Positions 10,689-21,165 of a DNA stretch of 64,000 nt are shown in pieces. A model generated the notes under the pieces. That model worked only from the letters and a program-made list of their open reading frames with translations, searched no databases and was not told where the DNA came from. How positions within the stretch are numbered: position 1 is the first letter of the stretch; each line of letters opens with the position of its first letter. The DNA is from Novilysobacter antarcticus (GTDB lineage Bacteria > Pseudomonadota > Gammaproteobacteria > Xanthomonadales > Xanthomonadaceae): the NCBI RefSeq assembly GCF_019802285.1, contig NZ_JAIEUJ010000002.1:248001-312000 (forward strand), written 5' to 3'. The translations under genes were made by a program, and so were the position numbers.

Positions 10689-12131
10689 TCACGCCTGGGT
10701 GCCACCCACGGTAATCCCATCGATCAGCAGCGACGGCTGGCCGACCCCGACCGGCACGCTCTGGCCGTCCTTGCCGCACACGCCGACACCCTCGTCCAGG
10801 GCGAGGTCATGTCCAACCATGCGTACCTTCTGCATCGTCTCCGGCCCATTGCCGATCAGCGTGGCGCCCTTGACCGGCGCGGTAATCCGGCCGTCTTCGA
10901 TCAGGTAGGCCTCGGTGGCCGAGAACACGTACTTGCCGCTGGTGATGTCGACCTGGCCGCCGCCGAAATTGACCGCATACAGCCCGCGCTTCACCGAGCG
11001 GATCATCTCCTCCGGGTCGTGCTTGCCGGCGAGCATGTAGGTGTTGGTCATGCGCGGCATCGGCAGGTGGGCGAAGGATTCGCGGCGACCGTTGCCGGTC
11101 GGCGCCATGCCCATGAGGCGCGCGTTGAGGCTGTCCTGCATGTAGCCCACCAGCACGCCATCCTCGATCAGCGTCGTGCACTGGGTCTGTTCGCCCTCGT
11201 CGTCGATGTTGAGCGAACCGCGACGCCCGGGCAGGGTGCCGTCATCGACAATCGTCACGCCCGGCGCGGCGACCCGCTGGCCCATGCGGCCGGCGTAGGT
11301 GCTAGTGCCCTTGCGATTGAAATCGCCCTCCAGGCCATGGCCGACCGCCTCGTGCAGCAGCACGCCGGGCCAGCCGTTGCCGAGCACCACCGGCATGACG
11401 CCGGCAGGCGCGTCGACCGCCTCCAGGTTGACCAACGCCTGGCGCAAGGCCTCGCGGGCCCAGGCTTCCGGCTTGCCGTCGGCGAACAATTCGGCATACC
11501 CGTACCGGCCGCCGCCCCCGGTGTAACCCGATTCGCGCCGGCCGTTCTGCTCGACGATCACCTGCACGTTGAAGCGCACCAGCGGACGCACATCAGCGGC
11601 GAGGATGCCGTCACTGCGGGCCACCAGAATGGTATCCACGCCGCCCCCGAGGCTGACGATCACCTGTTGGACCCGCGGGTCGGCCGCACGCAGCAGCTTG
11701 TCGATGCGGCGCAACGCCTCGACCTTGTCCTCGTTGCCCAGCGAATCCACCGGATCGACCGGCGCGTACAACGCCTGCGCGTTGGCCCGCACCAGCGGCC
11801 GGGTGGTCATGCTGCCGCCGTCGCGTGCGATCGCCCGCGCCGAGGTGGACGCGGCGATCAGCGCCTGTGCATTGATCTCATCGGAGTAGGCGAAACCGGT
11901 CTTCTCGCCGCTGATCGCGCGAACGCCGACGCCCTGCTCGATCGAGTGCGCGCCGTCCTTGACGATGCCGTCCTCCACGCTCCAGCTCTCGCGCCGGGCG
12001 TGCTGGAAATACAGATCGCCAAAGTCGATCCCCGGACCCAGCAGCGTGCCGAAGGTTCGCTCAAGCCCCCCGGCATCGAGCCCGGAAGGCAGCAGGAGTC
12101 GGGATTCGGCAAGTTGCAGGGTTTGGGTCAT
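10689..12131 (-). CDS. tldD: Metalloprotease TldD
   Basis: TldD is the catalytic zinc subunit of the TldD/TldE heterodimer. The HExxxH site appears as HEAVGH at residues 260-265, within [14 protein letters not shown]. With the ATG at 12131 ([14 protein letters not shown]) the protein has 480 residues, equal to E. coli TldD. A longer open frame to 12269 is proline/arginine-rich and not family-like. The gene follows yhdP with a 134-nt gap, the E. coli order (rng-yhdP-tldD). Its partner pmbA lies 0.75 kb downstream, on the other side of darP. Confidence 0.95.
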   Translation of the reverse strand: MTQTLQLAESRLLLPSGLDAGGLERTFGTLLGPGIDFGDLYFQHARRESWSVEDGIVKDGAHSIEQGVGVRAISGEKTGFAYSDEINAQALIAASTSARAIARDGGSMTTRPLVRANAQALYAPVDPVDSLGNEDKVEALRRIDKLLRAADPRVQQVIVSLGGGVDTILVARSDGILAADVRPLVRFNVQVIVEQNGRRESGYTGGGGRYGYAELFADGKPEAWAREALRQALVNLEAVDAPAGVMPVVLGNGWPGVLLHEAVGHGLEGDFNRKGTSTYAGRMGQRVAAPGVTIVDDGTLPGRRGSLNIDDEGEQTQCTTLIEDGVLVGYMQDSLNARLMGMAPTGNGRRESFAHLPMPRMTNTYMLAGKHDPEEMIRSVKRGLYAVNFGGGQVDITSGKYVFSATEAYLIEDGRITAPVKGATLIGNGPETMQKVRMVGHDLALDEGVGVCGKDGQSVPVGVGQPSLLIDGITVGGTQA

Positions 12132-12265
12132 GGGATCTTCTGGGGACGTAGGGACGGAACGGGCGGCCCACCTGACAGGGAGGCGGCTCACGGGGGACAT
12201 CGGCGGGACTCGGTAGCGCATACAGGCAAGGCCACCCGGACGATATGCGGGCGACTGGCGGGGCT

Positions 12266-15200
12266 TCAACCGGAGGGCGGCGCGGCGCCTTGTTCGACCG
12301 GCGGTTTGACCGGCGGCTTCACTGCAGGTTGGACCGGCGCCGGGCCGTTGCGCTCAGGCTCCCGGCTGACCACATCCACATGCGGGTCCTTCCAAGGGCC
12401 GCTGACCCGATAGGTTTTCGCGCCGATCTGGCCCAGCGGCTTGCGCAGCACCGCATTGGCCGCCGCGCCGATCGCCGCGCCCACCGGACCACCGGCCAGT
12501 GCCCCGGCCACGGTCAGCAGGTTGCCCGAACGCGGCAGCACTTCGATCGTCTGGTTGAAGGTCTCGGCCCGCAGGTCGGCTTCACCGCGGATGTTGATCC
12601 GAGCGGCCGGCCCCTCGATGCGCAGGTCGTCGCTGCTCGCCGTCCCGCCGCCAAAGCGGATGTCGCCGCTGGCCTGGTTGAACGCAAAACCCTTGGAAAA
12701 GAAGTCACGGAAGTCCAGCATCAGCCGGCGCGGCAACTCGGCGACGCTGAGCAGGCCCAATACGCGTCCCGCACCGGGTTCCACCTCCAGCAGGCGCCCG
12801 TCGCGCACCTCGCCCTTCAGGTTGCCGGACACCTTCACCAGATCGAACTGCATCGGGCCTCCCGCCCACTCGGCGGCCAGCGACATGCGGCCCTCGCCGC
12901 CGTCGAGGCGGCCGACATGGCCCAGACCCGTGAGCAGGCGGCCGAAGTCGGTGCTGGCCAGGTCCACTTCAAAACGTGTCCGCGCGGCCTTCCCACGCCC
13001 GGTCCAACTGCCCCGGGCATCAATCCGCTGGCCCGGCGTCGCGGCGCTGAAGTGCTCGATCTGCAGGCCCGTGCCCGTCGCCCTGGTACGCAACGATGCC
13101 CGCCCCAGCACCGCGTCGTCCAGGCGCAGGTCATCGATCTCCAGTGCCAACGGCGGGATGCGCGCCGGATCGATGTCGTCGTCGTCCGCTGCGGCGGCGA
13201 CAACGCGCGGCGCGGCTTTGGGTGCATCGGCTGCTTTTTTGGGCAGGCTCCAGTGGACACGTTCAAACCGGCCCGCTACGGCAGCGCTGGAGGACTCCGG
13301 CACCTGCAGCCGGCCCTGCAACCTGGGGCCATCCGTCTGTACCAGCAGCGCGCCGCGGGCCTCCGGCGATACGCGGACGCGCGCCTCGCCGAACTCTCCG
13401 CCCAACAACTGCAACCGATCGGTGCGGATGTCGATCCGGCCCAAGGGCACGCCGCCACCGCTCCCATCACCTGCCCCGGCCCGGGCCAGACCCACCCAGC
13501 CGATCGCATCCAGAATTCGCGCACGCCCGCTGGCGATCAGTCCCGAGGCCGGTGCCGGCGCCGGCAGCGATCCGCTGCCCAGCGCCACCCGGATCCCGGT
13601 GCGCTGGCCGCTGCTGCGTGCGCGCAGGGCCAGAACATCGCCAAGGACGACCTGCACCTCGCCCTGATCGAGCGGCAACGCCGTCTCGACGGTTGTCGCC
13701 AGTCGTTGGCCAGTCGGCTTCGCCAGCGGCGCGGGCAGCGTCAATGCCGTACCCACCAGGTCGGACTGGAGTTTCAGTCTTGCGGCATCCCCGCTGCGGT
13801 CGCCCGCTCCGGGCACGAGCAGGCCGAGCGTCCACGAGGAGCGACCCTGCATGTAGGGCGCAAGCCACCCCAGCTCGGGCGCACGCGCCAGAAGCGTGTC
13901 GGCACCGAACTGGGCCTGCAGGTCGGCCTCCAGCACGTTGCCCGCGTCGCGCACCGCGTCCTTGCCCGAGCGCAGGGACAATTTGCCCGGGCGACCGCCC
14001 ATCTGCACGTCCAGCCGGTCGGCGCGAAAGCCGTTGTGGGTGTAGCTCACCGGACCGCGGACCTGCTCGAACGCGAGTCCCCAACGCGGGTCGGACAAGC
14101 TGGCGCCGGCCAGGCGCACGTTGCCGTCGATCGCCAGCGAGCCATGCTCCACCATCGGCAGCGCCATCGCGAAAGCCACCTCGGCAGGACCGGAGCCCTT
14201 GACCGCGGCGAACGTCTCCGGATTCAGCTGCTGCAGGGGGCTGGCACGCAGCAAGCCCAGCAGTCGCGACACATCGCTGCTGCCCTTGGCCTCGACCGCC
14301 AGCGTCCCGTGGTCATAGTGGTCGACACTCGCCTTGATGGCGGGGATCGTGATTCCGGCCAGGGTGCCGTGACCGGTGATGTCCAGACCGTTGCCTATGA
14401 AACTGGTCTGGAGGTCGAGCCCGGTCGCCGCCGGCCAGTCCGGCTGGAACGCGACGGTGGCGTCGGTGATGTGAGCACGGGCCTCGAAGCGACCGGTGTG
14501 GTCGTCAAATGGCCAATCGTCCAGGTCGCCGGAAACAATCGCGCGGCCGTCGCGGACGACCCCGTCCACCAGAGCGGTGTCCAACCAGTGCAGCAACGCC
14601 TCAGGCATCAGGTGCCGCACCCAGAAGCCCTTGGCCACCGGCAGGCGGGTCTCGTCCACAGTCGCGGCCAAGTCGATCCGCGGACGGCCGCCCTCGCCGG
14701 TCCAGCCCAGCCCGCCACGGATCTGGGCACCGAAATCCGGACCCTTGATGCGCAGCGCGGACGTGCCCACCTGCCAGCCGTCCAGACCGCGCCAGCCGGC
14801 CACGTTTCCGTTCAGGTGAACCACATGCGCAACCCCGAAGCCGCGCGGCCAGTCGAAGCTCATCGCCGCAGCCGGATCCAGCTGCGCGCTGAAGCCCTCC
14901 GCGTCGCCGCGTACGTCGGCCGCCAGCCCGTTGATGCCCGGCGCATTGCCAACCGTCGCAAACCCCAGACCATCGATGCGCACACCGCCCTGCATTCCGC
15001 CGTCGCGGCTTCCGTGCAGGTCGACCGCCGACAGCGAGGCGTGGGGACGCGCGTGCAGCAGCCAGTGCCGCAGCGGACCGGGCAGCTGATTGCTGAGCAC
15101 GGCCAGCGATGCCAATGGCTGCAAATCGATATGGCCTGTCACGAGGCCGTACTCGCGGCCGGCGGCGAGCGTGAGCGGATCGAAACGGTAGTCCTCGCCC

Positions 15201-16201
15201 TGAATCTGCAGATGCAGCAAGGGCGCGTCCAGCTGCCACCCGCCATCGGTACGCTGCCAGTGCAGCCGGCTCTCGAGCAGGTCGATCACCTGCAGCGGGA
15301 TCTGCCCGGCGGCGCCAGGCACGGGAGCGATGGTGGAACCTGCCAGAACCACCCGTTCAAGGCTTGTCTCCAGCTGTAACCCGACCAGGCGCTTGTCCTC
15401 CAGATCGGCCCAGGCCCTCGCCCGCCCTTCCCCCGTCTGCAGGGCGATGCCGTGCAGGTCGAGCACCGACGCGAGCGGCTGCAACTCCGCGCGATCGATG
15501 TTGACGTACGCACGACCGGCGCCGGCGCTGCGATCAAAGTCCAGCATCGCCACCACGGGCGCCGTGGGATCTTCGGTGCCGCGGCCGGTGGCGGAGGACA
15601 ATTCCTCCGGCCAGGCGCGTAGCCCCGCGCGGACGCGATTGCCCTGCACGCGCAAGCGCAGGTCAATCCGTGGCACGTTCAGATCCAGTCCCAGATCGGG
15701 CGCCAGCACCGTCAATGCTCCATCACTGACCTGAAGCTCGCCCAGTCCTTCCAGGGCGTGGAACGGATCGCCGTCCGCCTCGCGCTGGCCCGGAAGTCCG
15801 CGCACCTGCCAGCGACCGTCGGGGGATCTCTCCAGGATCAGCTCCAGGCCGCGCAGCCGCAGCTCCGACAGGGGCACCCCCGGCCACAGCCCGGCGTAGA
15901 TGGACACCAGCATCTCGGCGTCGCCGACATCGAACACCTCGGCGCCCTCGCCAAGGCGCAGGTTGTGCAACTGCAGCAATGGCCCTCTGCGGGTCCAGCC
16001 GGTTTCGAGATGATCAAATGCCACCGGACGCCCGACCCGCTCGCCCAGCCAGGCGGCGACGCGGTCGGGATGGCGCTCCACCAGCGGCAGCAACTGACTG
16101 GCCACCGCGATCACCAGTGCCAGCAGCACCAGCACGATCCCCACGGTGTAGCCCACGCCCCGGCGGGCCAGTCGCAATCGGCGGCGCAGCGGCGTCGGCA
16201 T
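12266..16201 (-). CDS. yhdP: AsmA-like envelope protein YhdP
   Basis: YhdP is a very long inner-membrane-anchored protein that spans the periplasm and takes part in phospholipid transport to the outer membrane, together with TamB and YdbH. The 1311-residue product (E. coli 1266) has a cytoplasmic basic N-terminus, one membrane helix (about 17-38), then a repeating beta-rich periplasmic body typical of the AsmA/DUF3971 superfamily, and a C-terminal AsmA-like domain. The tail is rich in Pro and Val. The ATG at 16201 follows rng by 20 nt, so the two are probably co-transcribed. A second family member, YdbH, is encoded at 46.7-48.8 kb. Confidence 0.94.
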   Translation of the reverse strand: MPTPLRRRLRLARRGVGYTVGIVLVLLALVIAVASQLLPLVERHPDRVAAWLGERVGRPVAFDHLETGWTRRGPLLQLHNLRLGEGAEVFDVGDAEMLVSIYAGLWPGVPLSELRLRGLELILERSPDGRWQVRGLPGQREADGDPFHALEGLGELQVSDGALTVLAPDLGLDLNVPRIDLRLRVQGNRVRAGLRAWPEELSSATGRGTEDPTAPVVAMLDFDRSAGAGRAYVNIDRAELQPLASVLDLHGIALQTGEGRARAWADLEDKRLVGLQLETSLERVVLAGSTIAPVPGAAGQIPLQVIDLLESRLHWQRTDGGWQLDAPLLHLQIQGEDYRFDPLTLAAGREYGLVTGHIDLQPLASLAVLSNQLPGPLRHWLLHARPHASLSAVDLHGSRDGGMQGGVRIDGLGFATVGNAPGINGLAADVRGDAEGFSAQLDPAAAMSFDWPRGFGVAHVVHLNGNVAGWRGLDGWQVGTSALRIKGPDFGAQIRGGLGWTGEGGRPRIDLAATVDETRLPVAKGFWVRHLMPEALLHWLDTALVDGVVRDGRAIVSGDLDDWPFDDHTGRFEARAHITDATVAFQPDWPAATGLDLQTSFIGNGLDITGHGTLAGITIPAIKASVDHYDHGTLAVEAKGSSDVSRLLGLLRASPLQQLNPETFAAVKGSGPAEVAFAMALPMVEHGSLAIDGNVRLAGASLSDPRWGLAFEQVRGPVSYTHNGFRADRLDVQMGGRPGKLSLRSGKDAVRDAGNVLEADLQAQFGADTLLARAPELGWLAPYMQGRSSWTLGLLVPGAGDRSGDAARLKLQSDLVGTALTLPAPLAKPTGQRLATTVETALPLDQGEVQVVLGDVLALRARSSGQRTGIRVALGSGSLPAPAPASGLIASGRARILDAIGWVGLARAGAGDGSGGGVPLGRIDIRTDRLQLLGGEFGEARVRVSPEARGALLVQTDGPRLQGRLQVPESSSAAVAGRFERVHWSLPKKAADAPKAAPRVVAAAADDDDIDPARIPPLALEIDDLRLDDAVLGRASLRTRATGTGLQIEHFSAATPGQRIDARGSWTGRGKAARTRFEVDLASTDFGRLLTGLGHVGRLDGGEGRMSLAAEWAGGPMQFDLVKVSGNLKGEVRDGRLLEVEPGAGRVLGLLSVAELPRRLMLDFRDFFSKGFAFNQASGDIRFGGGTASSDDLRIEGPAARINIRGEADLRAETFNQTIEVLPRSGNLLTVAGALAGGPVGAAIGAAANAVLRKPLGQIGAKTYRVSGPWKDPHVDVVSREPERNGPAPVQPAVKPPVKPPVEQGAAPPSG

Positions 16202-16221
16202 CTCAGTCGCGGCGGGAGGCG

Positions 16222-17733
16222 TCAGAGCAGGACGACATCAAACTGTTCCTGCGCGTACTGGTCATCGGCCTGGAAACGGATCGACTTGCCGAGGAATTCT
16301 TCCAGCTCGGCCACCGCCGCCGATTCCTCATCAGTGATACGTGCGACCGCCTTGGGTGAGGCGATCACCAGCAGGCGGTCGGCGTCGAACTGGCGCACCT
16401 GGCGCACGATCTCGCGAAAGATCTCGTAGGTGACCGTCTCCGGCGTCTTCAGCGTGCCGCGCCCGTTGCACTCGTGGCATGCCTCGGTGAGCTGGCGCTG
16501 CAGGCTCTCGGTGGTGCGCTTGCGCGTCATTTCCACCAATCCCAGCGGCGAGAAGTCGTACACAGTGGTCTTGGCGTGGTCTTTGGCCAGCGCCTTCTCC
16601 AGAGTGCGCAGGACCTGGCGCTTGTGCTCGGGATCGTGCATGTCGATGAAGTCGATGATGATGATCCCGCCCAGGTTGCGCAGGCGCAGCTGGCGGGCGA
16701 CCGATTGCGCCGCCTCCAGATTGGTGCGGTAGACGGTTTCCTCCAGGTTGCGCTGGCCCAGGAACGAGCCGGTATTGATGTCCACCGTGGTCATCGCCTC
16801 GGTCTGGTCGATCACCAGGTAACCACCGGATTTCAGGGGCACCTGCTTGTCGAGCGCGCGCTGGATCTCGTCCTCGACCCCGTACAGATCGAAGATCGGC
16901 CGCTCGCCGGCGTAGTGCTCGACCTTCTGCGCCAGCTCCGGCGTTCCCGCGGCACCGGCGGAGGTCATGAACTGCGCGGCAAACGTACGCAAGCGTTCGA
17001 AGGTCTCGCGCGAATCCACCCTGACCTTGTCCACGTCACGGCGGATCAGGTCGCGGACCGCGCGCAGCGGCAGCGTCAGGTCCTCATAGATGCACTCGCC
17101 CACGCGTGCGCTGGCCGAACGCTCGCCGATCAGGCTCCATACCCGCGCGAGGTAGGCCACATCATCGGCCAGCGCCGCCTCGGGCTGGCCTTCAGCGTTG
17201 GTACGGACGATGTAGCCGTGGCTGTCGCCTTCCGCGGTCAGTCCGGTGACGATGCCCTTGAGCCGGGCGCGCTCGGCTTCATCCTCGATCCGAGCCGAGA
17301 CGCCGATCACGCGGGTGTGCGGCAGCAGCACCAGGTAGCGGGACGGAATGCTGGTCAGGGTGGTCAGCCGGGCGCCCTTCCCGCCGATCGGGTCCTTGAC
17401 CACCTGGACGATGATTTCCTGGCCATCGCGCAGCAACTCGCTGATCGGGCGGGTCGGCGGCGGTGGCGCGTTCGGGTCCTCGTCGCCGGCCAGCGCGGGT
17501 GCAGGCGGCCGGACGATATCGGCAGCGTGCAGAAACGCCGCGCGCTCGAGTCCGATCTCCACGAAGGCCGCCTGCATCCCGGGCATCACCCGTTGCACCT
17601 TGCCCTTGTAGACATTGCCGACCACGCCCCGGGCCCAGCCACGCTCGATGTGGAGTTCCTGCAACATGCCGTTCTCGACCACGGCCACCCGCGTCTCGCG
17701 CGGGGTGACGTTGACCAGGATTTCCTCGCTCAT
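16222..17733 (-). CDS. rng: Ribonuclease G
   Basis: RNase G is an endoribonuclease that matures the 5' end of 16S rRNA and cleaves some mRNAs. The 503-residue product starts [17 protein letters not shown], has the S1 RNA-binding domain early ([23 protein letters not shown], about 40-62), and carries the magnesium ligands in VDINTGSF and [11 protein letters not shown]. The zinc-link region reads CHECNGRG. It lacks the long C-terminal scaffold of RNase E, which separates the two. The start overlaps the maf stop by 4 nt (ATGA), so the pair is translationally coupled. Confidence 0.95.
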   Translation of the reverse strand: MSEEILVNVTPRETRVAVVENGMLQELHIERGWARGVVGNVYKGKVQRVMPGMQAAFVEIGLERAAFLHAADIVRPPAPALAGDEDPNAPPPPTRPISELLRDGQEIIVQVVKDPIGGKGARLTTLTSIPSRYLVLLPHTRVIGVSARIEDEAERARLKGIVTGLTAEGDSHGYIVRTNAEGQPEAALADDVAYLARVWSLIGERSASARVGECIYEDLTLPLRAVRDLIRRDVDKVRVDSRETFERLRTFAAQFMTSAGAAGTPELAQKVEHYAGERPIFDLYGVEDEIQRALDKQVPLKSGGYLVIDQTEAMTTVDINTGSFLGQRNLEETVYRTNLEAAQSVARQLRLRNLGGIIIIDFIDMHDPEHKRQVLRTLEKALAKDHAKTTVYDFSPLGLVEMTRKRTTESLQRQLTEACHECNGRGTLKTPETVTYEIFREIVRQVRQFDADRLLVIASPKAVARITDEESAAVAELEEFLGKSIRFQADDQYAQEQFDVVLL

Positions 17734-18338
17734 GGCGCCTCCGTTGCGCAGGTGGTCAGGCCGGCGGCCAGCGGGCCGAGACCGAATTTCGCCAGCAGTT
17801 GCGCGCTCTGGTGCAGCGGCAAACCCATGACGCCGGAATAGCTGCCGTCCAGGCGCTCCACGAACGCCTCGGCAAGCCCCTGGATCGCGTAGCCACCCGC
17901 CTTGCCAAAGGGCTCGCCACTGGCGACATAGGCGTGGATAACGGCGTCCGGCAACCGTCCGAAGCGCACCGAGGACACCGACACGGCCGCTTCCTGGCGG
18001 GACGCTGAGACCAGCGAGAGCGCCGAAATCACCGTGTGCCCGACACCCGACAGCCGGCGCAGCATCGCCACCGCGTCAGCCTCGTCTTGCGGCTTGCCGA
18101 ACACCGTCTCGTCCAGCACCACCTCGGTATCGCAACCGAGCACCAGTGCATCGGGCTCGCCTGCCACACGCGCCAGCCCGGCCAGGGCCTTGTCCCGGGC
18201 GACCCGGGAGACATAGGCGAGCGCGGTCTCGTCCACTTCGCGCTGTTCGGGAACATCCAGTTCGAGCACGGAAAACCCGAGCCCGAGGCGGGTCAGCAGT
18301 TCGCGTCGACGCGGAGAGCGGGAAGCAAGATAAAGCAT
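17730..18338 (-). CDS. maf: Maf-like nucleoside triphosphate pyrophosphatase
   Basis: Maf proteins hydrolyse dTTP/UTP and modified nucleotides to monophosphates and are thought to keep the nucleotide pool clean. The 202-residue product has the signature [10 protein letters not shown] at residues 7-16, the catalytic-region block VLGCDTEV, and the family [10 protein letters not shown]. This matches the YhdE-type (dTTP/UTP) subgroup, which is also found next to rng in E. coli. An AT-rich TTATGCTTT about 45 nt upstream could be a -10 region. The 3' end overlaps the rng start by 4 nt. Confidence 0.94.
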   Translation of the reverse strand: MLYLASRSPRRRELLTRLGLGFSVLELDVPEQREVDETALAYVSRVARDKALAGLARVAGEPDALVLGCDTEVVLDETVFGKPQDEADAVAMLRRLSGVGHTVISALSLVSASRQEAAVSVSSVRFGRLPDAVIHAYVASGEPFGKAGGYAIQGLAEAFVERLDGSYSGVMGLPLHQSAQLLAKFGLGPLAAGLTTCATEAP

Positions 18339-18416
18339 GGGTCTCCAGGGACGACCGGTCGCCGTAGCGAATGGCGGAAAGCATAACCCGCGGTGCCTGA
18401 GCGCCAGCCACCTCGA

Positions 18417-18435
18417 GCCGGCGAGAGTCGCCGGC
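18417..18435 (-). terminator. Hairpin after rlmH, possible terminator
   Basis: GCCGGCGA (18417-18424) and TCGCCGGC (18428-18435) form a perfect 8-bp stem with a 3-nt loop, starting 6 nt past the rlmH stop. No T-run follows on the minus strand, so termination would have to be weak or Rho-assisted. It separates the rlmH group from maf-rng. Confidence 0.4.
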
Positions 18436-18441
18436 CCGCGA

Positions 18442-18912
18442 TCAGGCCCGGTGGTAGGGGTGGTTGGCCAGCATCGCCGCGGCGCGGTAGAGCTGCTCGG
18501 CAGCGACCAGCCGCACCAGCATGTGCGGCAGGGTCATCGGCCCCAGCGACCAGGATTCGTCGGCGCGTGCCAGCACGTCGTCGGCGTGGCCTTCCGGCCC
18601 GCCGATCAACAACGTCAGGTCCCGGCCCTGGCCGCGCCAATGCTCGAGGCGCTGGGCGAGTTGCTCCGAACTCCACGGCTTGCCCCGGCCGTCCAGCGTG
18701 ACCACCAGAGGCGAACGCGGCAGCGCGGCAAGTACGCGGGCGCCTTCTTCTGCGGTGGCACGCGGGATGTCGCGGTTCTTGCCGCGCACGCCCGGCTCGA
18801 TCTCCACCAGTTCCAGTGGCAACCAGTGGGACAGACGCTTGCGGTAGTCCTCGAAGCCCTCGGCGACCCAGCGTGGGGCGCGCTCGCCGACGGCAATCAG
18901 CTTGGCCTTCAT
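18442..18912 (-). CDS. rlmH: 23S rRNA (pseudouridine1915-N3)-methyltransferase RlmH
   Basis: RlmH methylates N3 of pseudouridine 1915 in helix 69 of 23S rRNA, using S-adenosylmethionine. This is a small SPOUT enzyme; 156 residues is the usual length. The trefoil-knot SAM site is visible as [18 protein letters not shown] (about 101-118) and the C-terminal block [23 protein letters not shown] is diagnostic, ending in the conserved NHPYHR. It sits 23 nt after rsfS, the standard rsfS-rlmH order. Confidence 0.97.
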   Translation of the reverse strand: MKAKLIAVGERAPRWVAEGFEDYRKRLSHWLPLELVEIEPGVRGKNRDIPRATAEEGARVLAALPRSPLVVTLDGRGKPWSSEQLAQRLEHWRGQGRDLTLLIGGPEGHADDVLARADESWSLGPMTLPHMLVRLVAAEQLYRAAAMLANHPYHRA

Positions 18913-18935
18913 TGCCAGACCGACAGTCGCCGCAA

Positions 18936-19391
18936 CTAGAGGTCGTCCTCGGCGCGGGTTTCAAGCTCGCCGGAACCGATATCCGGCTCACCATCCTCGT
19001 CCACCGACGCGGGAGGCTGGTCGCCCACGGTCCACAGGCGCTCGAGTGCGTAGAACTCGCGCACCCGCGGCAGCATGATGTGGACAACGACGTCGCCCAG
19101 ATCGACGAGGACCCACTCGGCCTCGCGTTCGCCCTCGACGCCCAGCGGCATGATGTCGAGCTTCTTGGCGAACTTGACCACCTCATCGGCGATCGACTTC
19201 ACGTGGCGCGAGGACGTGCCCGACGCCACCACCATGTAGTCGGTGACGCTGCTTTTGCCGCGCACGTCGATTTCCACCGGATCCTTGGCCTTCAGCTCCG
19301 CGATGGCACTGCGCACAGTGTCCAGCAGTTTGTCGACGCTGGGCGGCGGGCTCGGGAGACGGGTCTTGATGACTTGGGCTTCGGTGGACAT
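18936..19391 (-). CDS. rsfS: Ribosome silencing factor RsfS
   Basis: RsfS binds uL14 on the 50S subunit and blocks joining with 30S during nutrient limitation. It is part of the Iojap family. With the ATG at 19391 (MSTEAQVIKTRLP) it has 151 residues, including a core of about 105 (KAKDPVEIDVRGKSSVTDYMVVASG, then EWVLVDLGDVVVHIM) and an acidic C-terminal extension of about 30 residues. A perfect TATAAT lies about 30 nt upstream, overlapping the nadD stop. The order nadD-rsfS-rlmH is conserved in gammaproteobacteria. Confidence 0.95.
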   Translation of the reverse strand: MSTEAQVIKTRLPSPPPSVDKLLDTVRSAIAELKAKDPVEIDVRGKSSVTDYMVVASGTSSRHVKSIADEVVKFAKKLDIMPLGVEGEREAEWVLVDLGDVVVHIMLPRVREFYALERLWTVGDQPPASVDEDGEPDIGSGELETRAEDDL

Positions 19392-19419
19392 GCAGGCTCT
19401 GGGGTTGGGTGCGGCCTTG

Positions 19420-19425
19420 ATTATA
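19420..19425 (-). promoter_or_regulatory. Candidate -10 element for rsfS
   Basis: A perfect TATAAT on the minus strand overlaps the nadD stop codon and ends 28 nt before the rsfS ATG. In such GC-rich sequence an exact hexamer in this place is suggestive. I see no matching -35 at 16-18 nt. Confidence 0.4.
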
Positions 19426-20101
19426 GCGAAGCCGGGCTGCCGGGCCGCTTCACGTACAGCTGATTCTGAACGATGTACTCCGCCACCGGTGCCGGAACCA
19501 GCTGCTGCCACGACGCGCCGGTCGTGATGCGCTCGCGGATATCGGTGGCCGATCCAGGGTGCAGGCGGTTTGGCAGGCACAGCACCCGGCCGGCCGGTGC
19601 CGACGCCAGGTCAGCCACCGTGTCGGTCCAGCGGCCGTGCAGCGCCGCCTTCAGTGGCCCGGAAAGGTGGCGGTCAAGATCTACGCCCGGACGGGCGGCA
19701 ACAACAAAGTGGGCCATTTCGAACAGCGTCTGCCAGTCTTTCCACTGCGGCAGCCCGGCGACGCTGTCGGCGCCAATCAGCAGGGCGACCGAAGCCGCCA
19801 CGCCGTACTCGGCGCGGATGCCGCGCAGGGTGTCGACCGAATAGGACGGCGTGTCGCGCAGCAGCTCGCGCCGATCGACCAGCAGGTCCCGCTCGCCGGC
19901 CACTGCCAGGTCCAGCATCCGGGCACGGTGCTCGGCGCTCGCCCCGGGCGCAGCTCGATGCGGCGGGTCAGCCGCCGGCATGAGCCTGATGACGGCCGCC
20001 AGATGGTCGCGTGCGTTTCGCGCAATGTGCAGATGGCCGCAGTGGACGGGGTCGAACGTGCCACCGTAGAAGACGCGCAGCGTTTGGTCCGCGGGGTTCA
20101 T
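19421..20101 (-). CDS. nadD: Nicotinate-nucleotide adenylyltransferase
   Basis: NadD adenylylates nicotinate mononucleotide to deamido-NAD, an essential step of NAD synthesis. The 226-residue product shows the nucleotidyltransferase signature GGTFDPVHCGHLHIAR (about 13-28) and the C-terminal SATDIRERI ((S/T)xxxxR-type) motif near 193. The ATG at 20101 is well placed. It follows holA by 18 nt, part of the leuS-lptE-holA-nadD run. Confidence 0.96.
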   Translation of the reverse strand: MNPADQTLRVFYGGTFDPVHCGHLHIARNARDHLAAVIRLMPAADPPHRAAPGASAEHRARMLDLAVAGERDLLVDRRELLRDTPSYSVDTLRGIRAEYGVAASVALLIGADSVAGLPQWKDWQTLFEMAHFVVAARPGVDLDRHLSGPLKAALHGRWTDTVADLASAPAGRVLCLPNRLHPGSATDIRERITTGASWQQLVPAPVAEYIVQNQLYVKRPGSPASL

Positions 20102-20119
20102 CGCCGGGTTCCGCCGTAC

Positions 20120-21163
20120 TCAGGCATCCACGTGGACCAGCAGCCGGACCGCGGCCGGATCGGCGACCGCCAGCAGGACCCGCTCCAGCATCAGCCACGG
20201 ATCGCCGGGCTCACGGCCCTTGGCCATCCGGTCGACTGCACCAATGCGCGAGACGAATGCGTCCCAACGCGCCGGCGGATGCCGCTCCAGGGCGCGGTGG
20301 TACATCGGCTGTTTGGAATCCCAGATGCGTTGCGCCTTGAACTCGGCCGAGAGGTTGCCGCCGCGAGCCTTGATCCGCGACAGCGCGGCGGTGCGCTGCA
20401 ACTCGACCACCACCATGCCCAGCAGTGCGGGTACCGCCTCGCCTTCGGCGCGCAGACCGGCCAACATCCGCGAGACCTGCAGCGACTGGCCATTCATCGC
20501 CGCATCGATCAGGCGGAACACGTCGTAGCGCGCCGCATCGGCGACCAGCGACTCCATCCGTGCCAGATCCAGGCTGCCCCCGTCGGCGAGCAGGGCCAAC
20601 TTGTCGATCTCCTGCGCGGCGGCCAGCAGGTTGCCGTCAATGCGTTCCACCAGCCGCTGCACGGCATCGGCGTCGGCGCGCACGCCGCGCGAGCGCAGGC
20701 GATGCTCGATCCAGCCGGGCAGTTCATGGGGTTTGATCGGCCAGGCGATGGCGATTTTACCGATGCCGCCGATCGCCGTGCTCCACTTTGCGGGATGCTT
20801 GCGACTCCATTCACCGGCGGTGACCAGCAAGACCACGTCGGCGGGAGGATCGGCGCAGAAGCGGCAGATCAGCTCGCTCCCGACCTTTCCTGGCTTGCCG
20901 GTGGGCAGGCGCAACTCCAGCAAACGCCGGCTGGAAAACAGTCCCGGCGAGCCGAAGCTGGCCTCCATCGCGTCCCAGTCGGGCTCGCGGCTGCCTTCGC
21001 TGTCAAATACTTCGCGCTCCGCAATGCCCTGCGCGCGGGCGGCGGTGCGCACCGCATCGGCGGCCTCCAGCACCCGCAAGGGCTCCGCACCGGCGATCAG
21101 GTAGGCCGGTGCCAGGGGTCCCGATCCGAGCTGGGCGGCCAGCTGTTCGGGTTTGAGCTCCAT
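20120..21163 (-). CDS. holA: DNA polymerase III subunit delta
   Basis: HolA is the delta subunit of the clamp loader; it opens the beta clamp ring. The 347-residue length fits. Diagnostic parts are the N-terminal LAPAYLIAGAEPLRVLEAADAVR region (about 17-39), the clamp-contacting SPGLFSSRRLLELRLP (about 72-87), and the delta C-terminal block YDVFRLIDAAMNG. The stop is 2 nt or so from the lptE end region: holA starts 3 nt after the lptE stop, the conserved lptE-holA pairing. The window also encodes delta-prime (holB). Confidence 0.95.
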   Translation of the reverse strand: MELKPEQLAAQLGSGPLAPAYLIAGAEPLRVLEAADAVRTAARAQGIAEREVFDSEGSREPDWDAMEASFGSPGLFSSRRLLELRLPTGKPGKVGSELICRFCADPPADVVLLVTAGEWSRKHPAKWSTAIGGIGKIAIAWPIKPHELPGWIEHRLRSRGVRADADAVQRLVERIDGNLLAAAQEIDKLALLADGGSLDLARMESLVADAARYDVFRLIDAAMNGQSLQVSRMLAGLRAEGEAVPALLGMVVVELQRTAALSRIKARGGNLSAEFKAQRIWDSKQPMYHRALERHPPARWDAFVSRIGAVDRMAKGREPGDPWLMLERVLLAVADPAAVRLLVHVDA

Positions 21164-21165
21164 GC

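Noticed and set aside
12245-15379. A 1044-codon open frame on the plus strand opposite yhdP
   Set aside because: Its product is low-complexity (Arg/Ala/Gln-rich) with no family match that I recognise, and yhdP on the other strand is a full, well-conserved gene. Long antisense frames are expected at this GC content.
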